64,000 nt of DNA, taken from Asterochloris sp. CNOR1 (lineage: Eukaryota > Chlorophyta > Trebouxiophyceae > Trebouxiales > Trebouxiaceae). Of this stretch, positions 57,634 to 64,000 are shown in pieces. The first letter of the stretch is position 1. Each line of letters starts with the position of its first letter. The notes below the pieces were generated by a model. It was not told the DNA's origin. It searched no databases and saw only the letters and a program-made list of their open reading frames with translations. Location of the stretch: assembly GCA_963969365.1 (NCBI GenBank), contig OZ017752.1, positions 248,001 through 312,000 on the forward strand, read 5' to 3'. The translations under genes and the position numbers were made by a program.

Positions 57634-60600
57634 TCAGTAGTGGCGGCTGTAGCCACTGTACGACAGGAAAGGGCCACGGTGCTGGTGGTGGTGCTGCTGG
57701 CGGCTGGACTCATGGTGGCTCTGGACGGGGCGCTGTGTCGAGGGCTGAGCCAGGGCCAGGCTTCGCTTGTTCTGCTGTATATCCTTGCAGATCAGGGCGA
57801 TGCACTGTGCCAACACATTGCCCGCGCTGCTCTGCTCCAGAACGGCGTTGACCTGTAAGCGGGTATGAGACGCTCAGCTCACGCTAGGTTGGCGGCCCAT
57901 AAGTGGGATTCAGCACCAGGCATCCAAGGCGCGGGCCAGGCAGCCCCCTCGCAGGCATATAGTACTGAAGCTTTTCTTGATGATTTGAGATTTTGCAGAG
58001 GACCAGCAGTGTTGACACCATCAGGACGCTTAGCATGCAGCAAAGGATGCTCTCAGGGGCAGCAGCTGGCCAGGCAGATCACCACAAGTAGATGTGCCAC
58101 TGCAGCTGGCAGAAGGTGTGCACCAACATGAGGCCGACATCATCATTGCAAGTGACCTGCGTGACAACGAAAGATGCATAACCAAGTGCTGCACTTAGGT
58201 AGCCATCAAGGCAAAGTTGCTGACACATGCAGGCAGCCATGGCAGCCACATCAGTCTGCAGACCACATGCAGCCCACGCTGCTGCAGCTAGCAGTTTGGT
58301 TCCTTTGTGGGGCAACCACGCCCCTGGGTTTCCCAGACTCTGGCAGCTGGCTGGCTGTCCAGGAATGTGCGTGAGCTGCAGCAGCCCACCCTTGAAGCAG
58401 GGCCACGAGGACCAGAGTGATGCTGCAGCTGCACAAAAAGCCACATGGCTGCCACCAAGAAGGTTGCCCGCATCTGGGGACTGCTGCAGGAAATGCAGTT
58501 GGGTGGGACCCTGCTGAGTCAAAGCCGATAGCATCAGTTGCAAGCTGCCCTGGACAGCCTACACAGCCCCATGCAAGGCCTCATGCCATGAGCACCGTCG
58601 ACCAGCGCCTTCACTGAGCAGCCAGAACAGGCAAGTACCTGCTTGCAAACGTTACTGGCCAGGCGTTCACTTTCATAAATCCCTCCTTTAGAAGGGGGAG
58701 GCGCTGGACCCGCACCGAGCTTCTGGCACAGGCAATCAGCAAGACGTCCACCTTCCTTGATGCTCAGTTTTGAGAAGAATCACTGGTGAGCACCTAGGCG
58801 AATGAATGAGCGTCTTGCACACACTCCAGCCAGGCACCCACCTTCTTCTCCAGAAGACCCATTGGGGTCTTGCCCACAGGCACAGCCTTCTCCCAGGCGT
58901 GGTCTGAGTCCGCCAGCAACTCCTGCCTGTTGGTGGTCTGGGACTGCCTGAGCTGCAGGCCTTTGAACACAGAGGGGACAGCAGACTGCTGCCAGCTGCC
59001 TGCCACGCCCACCTGTAGCATTTGAGGGGGATGATGGCGAGACGGGTCAGGGGGGGTCAAGCAGCGTGAAGAGGGGTTTTGGTGGGGTACAGACAGGCAA
59101 CAGACTGCAGCTATGCACAGCTGCAGGGCAAGTCAAGAGCAGTGCTCGGAGCCGCCAGCCATCAAGCGAGGCGCGGCTGATGCTGGGATGTGAAGGCAGA
59201 TGGGGCAGCGAGCTGAAACTGGCTGTCAGCCACGGTCATCTGCGGGTGCCAGCAGCATGACTCAGTGGACCTGCCGGGCTGCTGCAAATCACAACCTTAC
59301 CTTGCACAAGCCTGGCTGCCAGCACTGTCCTCAACCTCGAGCTCTTTAGAGCTCGCAGCAGCCCAGCAGCTGCTGTTGAAAAACATGAAACAGGCTCCTC
59401 GGCTTCACATGTCAAGTTCCGCATGACTAGCTGCCGCTGCAAACCTGAAAAGCTAGCAAGCTTAAAATTGAGCAGCTTATAAAACTCACCTGGACCTCAA
59501 ACAGGAATGCCTCCATGCGTGCCCGCAGCTTGAACCACAGCTTCGGGGCCTCTGCAGCGCCTGCCGCCACCTCGGAGGCCGCTGCCTTGCCGTGAGCAGC
59601 TGCAGTGTCGACTGGCAGCTCTCCCTCCTCGCCCTCCTCAGCCACTGCAGCGGCCACAGGCATGACCCATTGCTTTGAACTGATAGCTGCAGTGTGGACT
59701 GGCAGTGTGAGTGTCAATGGGAAGCTCCCGCTGCTCACCCTTTCCAGCCCGCTGGGGAACAGATGGTGTGCAACAGCAGGGATTGCAGGAATTCTGACAT
59801 TTAGGTACCTTACCTGGGCTGCTGCTGCATTGACTACCAGCTCTCCATGCTGCCCTTTGCAAGGGCAGGTAGTGTGCATTAGAGTGTTGAACACGCAAGG
59901 TGACCTGCTTTGAGCAACTGCTGAGGATGTCATTTGGCAGGTCCCCTCCCTCCCCTCCTCACCCAGTGCAGAAGCATGGGCAGACATGCTCACCCATGAC
60001 AGCCAAAGAAGCCAGTTGGGCATCTCTTTGCAGGCAGCATGTGCACACTGCAGGTGCTGACTGCGTCCTGGCAGGGCATCACTTCAAGAGGGACATGCAC
60101 ACTCCAGACCTGCCGCCGCCGCTATGCCAGGCGATGCTCAACAATTAACCCCGCAACAAATTTTCACACAGGAACCTTCACAGCCTCCTTTTCGAACAAG
60201 CCAGTACCATGCACGTATGCAGCCCATCTGTGTCAGCGGCGTCCATGCGCTGGTGCCCACTGACATGATCAGCGCCCCCGCAACTCCCATGTCTGTGCTA
60301 CTGCCCCCCGCCCTGTTGTCAGCAGGCGCCGTCAGCTGGATTGGTGCAGCAGCAGCCCACCTGTGCCGTTGGTGTCCATGGCCTGGCGGCCATTGGCCTC
60401 AGCAGCTGCAGCTCCAGTCTCGGCAGGTACTGCATCCACCTGCTCCCACTTGAGCACCTCGCCCACGCCTGCCAGGCCTGTGCCCGGCAGGGGCCTGGTC
60501 ACTGCGACAATGGACTGACTGCAAGGCAAGGGGAAAGGAATGGATGCGCTGCACTGTGTCAGAGGACACACGCAGCGGCTGCGGGTGGCACAACTGGAGC

Positions 60601-63600
60601 GTGCGCGACCACGAACAACTTCTTGAAGGGTTGCCTATGGCTCCACCACTGGACGCTGCAAGCTCCGCAATCAGTGGGGAAATATGCTGCTGGCAAATAG
60701 CTTACCATCTCGCACCTGCAAGCTGCCTGACTTTGCATGTGATTCACTGGACTGGACAACCCCCAAACACACAGAATGCATCTCACAAGAGGACATCATG
60801 CTGCTGATGAAGCAGCAGCCAAATGGCTGGCGTCCAAGCCACCGTCTGCGGCTCCACCAAAGAAAGGGGTAGACTGGTGACATTCGTTCCAGCAACAATG
60901 CTGCCAAACAAGAGAACCGCGACTGTGCTCAGCTCCACACCAATCAAAACAGGCCCAGCAATGTACCCTGACAATATCTGCCAGGCAGCAGCTGAAATCT
61001 GCAGTCATCAGCAGACAGCAGCTCAGCAGTGCCCAACTCCAGGCTGCCCACTTCTGCAGGTCTGCGGTCATCAGCAAAGAGCAGCTCAGCAATGCTCACC
61101 TCCAGGCTGCCCACTTCTGCAGGTCCGCCAGGAACTGGGCTGCCGGCTTCTCCTGAAGCAGCTTCTCGATGCGCTCCTTGACGGTGTCGCCTAGCTGGAG
61201 GCTGCTGAGCAGGAGGCCCCTGTGGGGAAGCGGAGTGGGAGGATCCATTCCTGCCAGCTGCTGAGCCCACCTGCAGCAGCAAAGCACTTGTGGGGAGCCT
61301 GCAGTGCTGCAGTGCAGGGGCCACAGGGTCTGCCTGCTGCTGACACTGTACACACAAGCTTGCAGTGTAAGCCAAGGCATTCTCAGCCGGGGGCAAATGC
61401 ATGGCCACTGGCAGTCTGCCTGCTATGCAGAAGTTGTACTGCCCCCCGTTCCTGCTGCAGTGCTGTTGTATCAGAGCCCTGGACTTGACTATCCTGCCAG
61501 TGCTCCGACCTGGAGCCCATTACACTCTCACATCAACCCTTGTGCACAGCCTGCTCCACTGAGATTGACTTACATAATTGCAGTTTAGCCGCTCTCCAAT
61601 GACCCCTGACCTGTAAGCCGCACCCTGCTGGTGTGCGCAGCGCTTCCTGCTGCTATGACATGGTCCCAGAGAGGTCAGCCATCCACCAAGCCATGTCTCA
61701 AGCGACAGCAATCACCTGTACGACACGCCCATTCCTGCGACAGCGGCTGACTGTACCCATCAGAGCTCACAGCTGCCATAGCAGGTCTGCAGGAATCAGC
61801 ATGCATTGCGGGGGCCCAGATGGAGTTTTGGACGGCAACCCCCAAGAATAGCTGCAGGCACAGATAATGCCTTGCCCTCACCTTTCCAGCATGCTGGTGT
61901 CTGAGGGCTGGCACCTGCTTGTGTCCCTCAGCACTGAAAACTGACCCCTCAATCTTCAGCAGTCCACTTCACCCCAGCACCTCACCTGTACGGTGTGCCC
62001 AGGCCTGCGGTCTGCAGCTGCTTGTACCCCTCAACGCTCACAGCCGCCACCCCCAGGTCCGCCGGCGCCAGCATGTCAAACAGCTCTTGCTGCAGGTTGT
62101 CCCGCTTGTCCGGGGCCACACACACCACCTGGTGGGCCAGGCTGTACTTGAAGGTAAACTTCATCTGCGGCTGATCCAGGGTCAGAATCACGCTCAGTGG
62201 GTGCACCTGCAGGGGCACATGAGGCACACAGTCGTGGTCCAGGACAGCTGCAGCTTCAGGGCTGGGGCTTGCACATCAATCAACAAACTCTGGGCTGGAT
62301 TCAGTGCCATGCTCAGGGAGGCACGTGGCCTGCAGAGGCACATTCATGCACTGTCATGGCTTTGAGCAGCTTCAGATACAGGGCTTGGGCCTGCACAAAG
62401 CACCAACATGCAACCTTTCTGTTGAGTTCAATGTCACAGCTTCACATCAGGGGTTGGGCCTGCACAAAGAGGCGACAGGCATATTTCTGTCTGGGTTGAG
62501 TGTCATGCTCAGGCAGCGGGCGCCTTCATGGCCCAGGATATACACAGTTGCGACCAGGGACTGCTTCAAATCCAGGGCTTGGGCCAGCATAATGAGGCAA
62601 AATGCATACTTAAGGCTGGGCCTAAAGTCACGGCCTCAACTTGAGGGCCTGGGCCTGCACACAGGAGCAATATGCGTGGAGAGCTTTGCTTTCAGAAATC
62701 AGGTCTGGATTGACATGCAGGTCAGCAGAATCTTGCAGCACGAGCAGTCTAACGGGGCGCTGCCGGAATACAACCCAACATGTGAAGGTCTACATAGCAT
62801 GGTTGCAGAAAAGCATGGCACCAGTCACCTCCACAGCATCAGCTCGCGCATCAGCTGCATCCTCAGCAGGGGTCGCAGCATCCTCAGCAGGAGCTGCTGG
62901 CCCAGTGGGCACCTTGCGCCGCTTGGCTGTCCTGCCCTCTGCTGCCTGCAGCACGAGCAGGAGGGGCATGTTTTTCCAGGCAGTTGGCTCAGCAGCGATG
63001 TATACTTGCCCCATGCAGCGCTGCTTGTGCATGCACACCCAAGGGCAGTCGTGCATGAGCGACGGGCCAGGCAGCATGCTGCGCCCTGTTATCAGCATCA
63101 GGTGCACACAACTGCGCAACACAGCAGGTAGCCCTTAAAAGTCCTCTTGGCTGCTATCGATGCCGCCACATGATGTAGTATTGCCTCGAGCAGCACCATG
63201 CGCTTCCCCACCACAAAGCAGTGTAGTCAGCATCATGTGGCCGCACAGCAATTCCATGAAGGCTGACAATGCAGCAGAACAATGATGGCTTTCTGGTTGC
63301 ATGATAGCACCGTGGAGAACAGGCAAGCACAGCCATACAGCAGCTCCCCACCTCCACAGCGTTCCCTGCCACTGCCATAGCGTCCTCATAGCTGCCCTCA
63401 ATGCTCACGCTGAATGCGCTGCATGCCAGTGTCTCGCTGCACACCATGCTGAGGTGGGTGTACAGAACATACAGGGGGATGGGCAGCAGCTTGACTGATG
63501 GAGCCTCTGCTTTTGCCTGCAGGACGGCACGCCCAGATCTGGAATTCTCAAGAGCAGATGGGCACAGAGGATACAGCACATAGAGCGGGGTGGGCGGGCG

Positions 63601-64000
63601 GCAGTTTAAGGAGAAGGGCCTCCGCCTCGGCCTGCAAGTCAGCAGAACAGGTTACTTTGAGGCAGGCGCACAGCACACACAGCGGCTGGACAGTCGGCGC
63701 CTCTGCGTCAGCCTTGGCGGGCAGACCAGCAGATCATGTCAGCCATGCTGCCACTTGCAGGCATGAGGGCAGCACAAGGGCTTGTGTGCTAACATCCATG
63801 AATGAAGAGCATTGTGAGCCTGCAACCCTGATTGATGCTTGGTCACCCAGCAGCACCTGCCGGATAACACTGTCCCAGCTGGTCACTCTCCAGTGAAAAC
63901 TTGACAAGCTGGTTGACACCAGTTCTTGCACATGTCAAACAGTGGGAGCACAAGGCACACCCAGCAGTGGCATTGACGTTGCCTGCACAATGCAGCCATT
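57634..64000 (-). CDS. THOC5: THO complex subunit 5 (THOC5/FMIP), N-terminus beyond window
   Basis: THOC5 is a subunit of the nuclear THO/TREX complex, which couples transcription to mRNA export. Minus-strand exons: 63524-63356 (KLLPIPLYVLYTHLSMVC, FSVSIEGSYEDAMAV), about 62944-62830 (TAKRRKV and an acidic Ala-rich linker), about 62207-61987 (VHPLSVILTLDQPQMKFTFK, ELFDMLAPADLGV), about 61215-61108 (VKERIEKLLQEKPAAQFLAD), about 60525-60360, about 59643-59491 (KLWFKLRARMEAFLFEV), 59012-58842, and 57857-57634 (VNAVLEQSSAGNVLAQCIAL, then a His/Gln-rich tail). PLYVLF...SVxIEGS..EA, (T)KRR and HPLSVxLDL are in the same order as in human THOC5, and the EVN-like segment near the end also agrees. The conserved N-terminal coiled coil is not present and must lie past 64000. 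Repeats of exon edges fill at least four introns. Confidence 0.82.
57858..58841. other. THOC5 intron, no other gene seen
   Basis: About 1 kb between the last two THOC5 exons I could place. Another exon may be hidden here, but no conserved segment was recognised. Confidence 0.35.
59590..59855 (-). repeat. Copies of a THOC5 exon 5' end
   Basis: AGCTGCAGTGTCGACTGGCAGCTC...CCTCAGCC at about 59598-59645 belongs to the real exon. It is echoed at about 59686-59745 (AGCTGCAGTGTGGACTGGCA) and about 59817-59855 (GCTGCTGCTGCATTGACTACC). The copies lie in the upstream intron in the gene's direction. Confidence 0.75.
60955..61160 (-). repeat. Copies of a THOC5 exon end and donor
   Basis: CTCCAGGCTGCCCACTTCTG occurs at 61031-61050 and 61101-61120, with the flanks AGCAGCTCAGCA(A/G)TG and CATCAGCA also repeated. 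Read on the minus strand this is the exon end (QKWAAW) followed by a GTGAGC donor in the real copy. The spacing is 70 bp. Confidence 0.9.
62185..62690 (-). repeat. About five tandem copies of a THOC5 exon 5' end
   Basis: GGGCTTGG(G)CCTGCACA or a variant recurs at about 62262, 62382, 62453, 62575 and 62647, with a shared CTGG...AGTG(C/T)CATGCTCAGG block resembling the exon start (CACGCTCAGTGGGTGCACCT at 62190). The array fills the intron before the VHPLSVILTL exon. Confidence 0.8.
63465..63725 (-). repeat. Three copies of the THOC5 PLYVLY exon start
   Basis: On the minus strand the real exon opens AKAEAPSVKLLPIPLYVLY (from 63524). Copies upstream in the intron read AEAEALLLKLPPA (from about 63633) and AKADAEAPTVQPLCVL (from about 63717). 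Each follows GCAG or a similar acceptor-like end. The further copies are more diverged. Confidence 0.8.

Overview
The window looks like nuclear DNA of a green alga, probably a trebouxiophyte. It is GC-rich, its genes are broken into many short exons with GT-AG (sometimes GC-AG) introns of a few hundred bases, some 3' ends carry the chlorophyte-type TGTAA signal, and it encodes a plastid-targeted FLVA/FLVB flavodiiron pair, which cyanobacteria, algae and lower plants have but flowering plants lack. No bacterial operons, rRNA or convincing tRNA were seen.

Layout, left to right. A minus-strand BTB/KCTD-type gene (1-574) appears broken by a perfect 14-bp tandem duplication. A 5'-truncated LINE (about 575-2386) lies next to it. 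TAF2, the M1-aminopeptidase-like TFIID subunit, fills 2730-18125 on the plus strand. An unrecognised, interrupted coding stretch follows (19353-20569), then a small LYR-motif protein (ends 22362). On the minus strand is a UPF0014/FetB/ALS3-type ABC permease (22793-26323), divergent from an F-box-like protein (26666-28012). A eukaryote-style, intron-rich glycoside hydrolase family 8 gene covers about 29560-34495. An unrecognised minus-strand gene (34823-36599) and weak plus-strand reading frames (36901-38100) come next. A UVR plus NTF2-fold (SnoaL-like) protein ends at 40844. FLVA (minus, 41425-50288) and FLVB (plus, 50417-57092) start head to head with only 128 bp between their ATGs. The window closes with THO complex subunit 5 (minus, 57634 to beyond the right edge).

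FLVA and FLVB are expected to act together as a hetero-oligomer reducing O2 behind photosystem I, so their shared 128-bp promoter, with a CACGTG G-box and a TATA-like element, is the clearest functional unit. The other genes serve transcription initiation (TAF2), mRNA export (THOC5), metal or metabolite transport, mitochondrial assembly (LYR) and beta-glucan breakdown (GH8); they do not form one pathway.

The strongest unexplained pattern is architectural. In TAF2, the UPF0014 permease, FLVA, FLVB and THOC5, introns are filled by decaying tandem copies of the adjoining exon boundary (exon end plus splice site), at unit sizes from about 40 to 180 bp. Introns here seem to grow by repeated tandem duplication across splice junctions, leaving rows of decoy splice sites.
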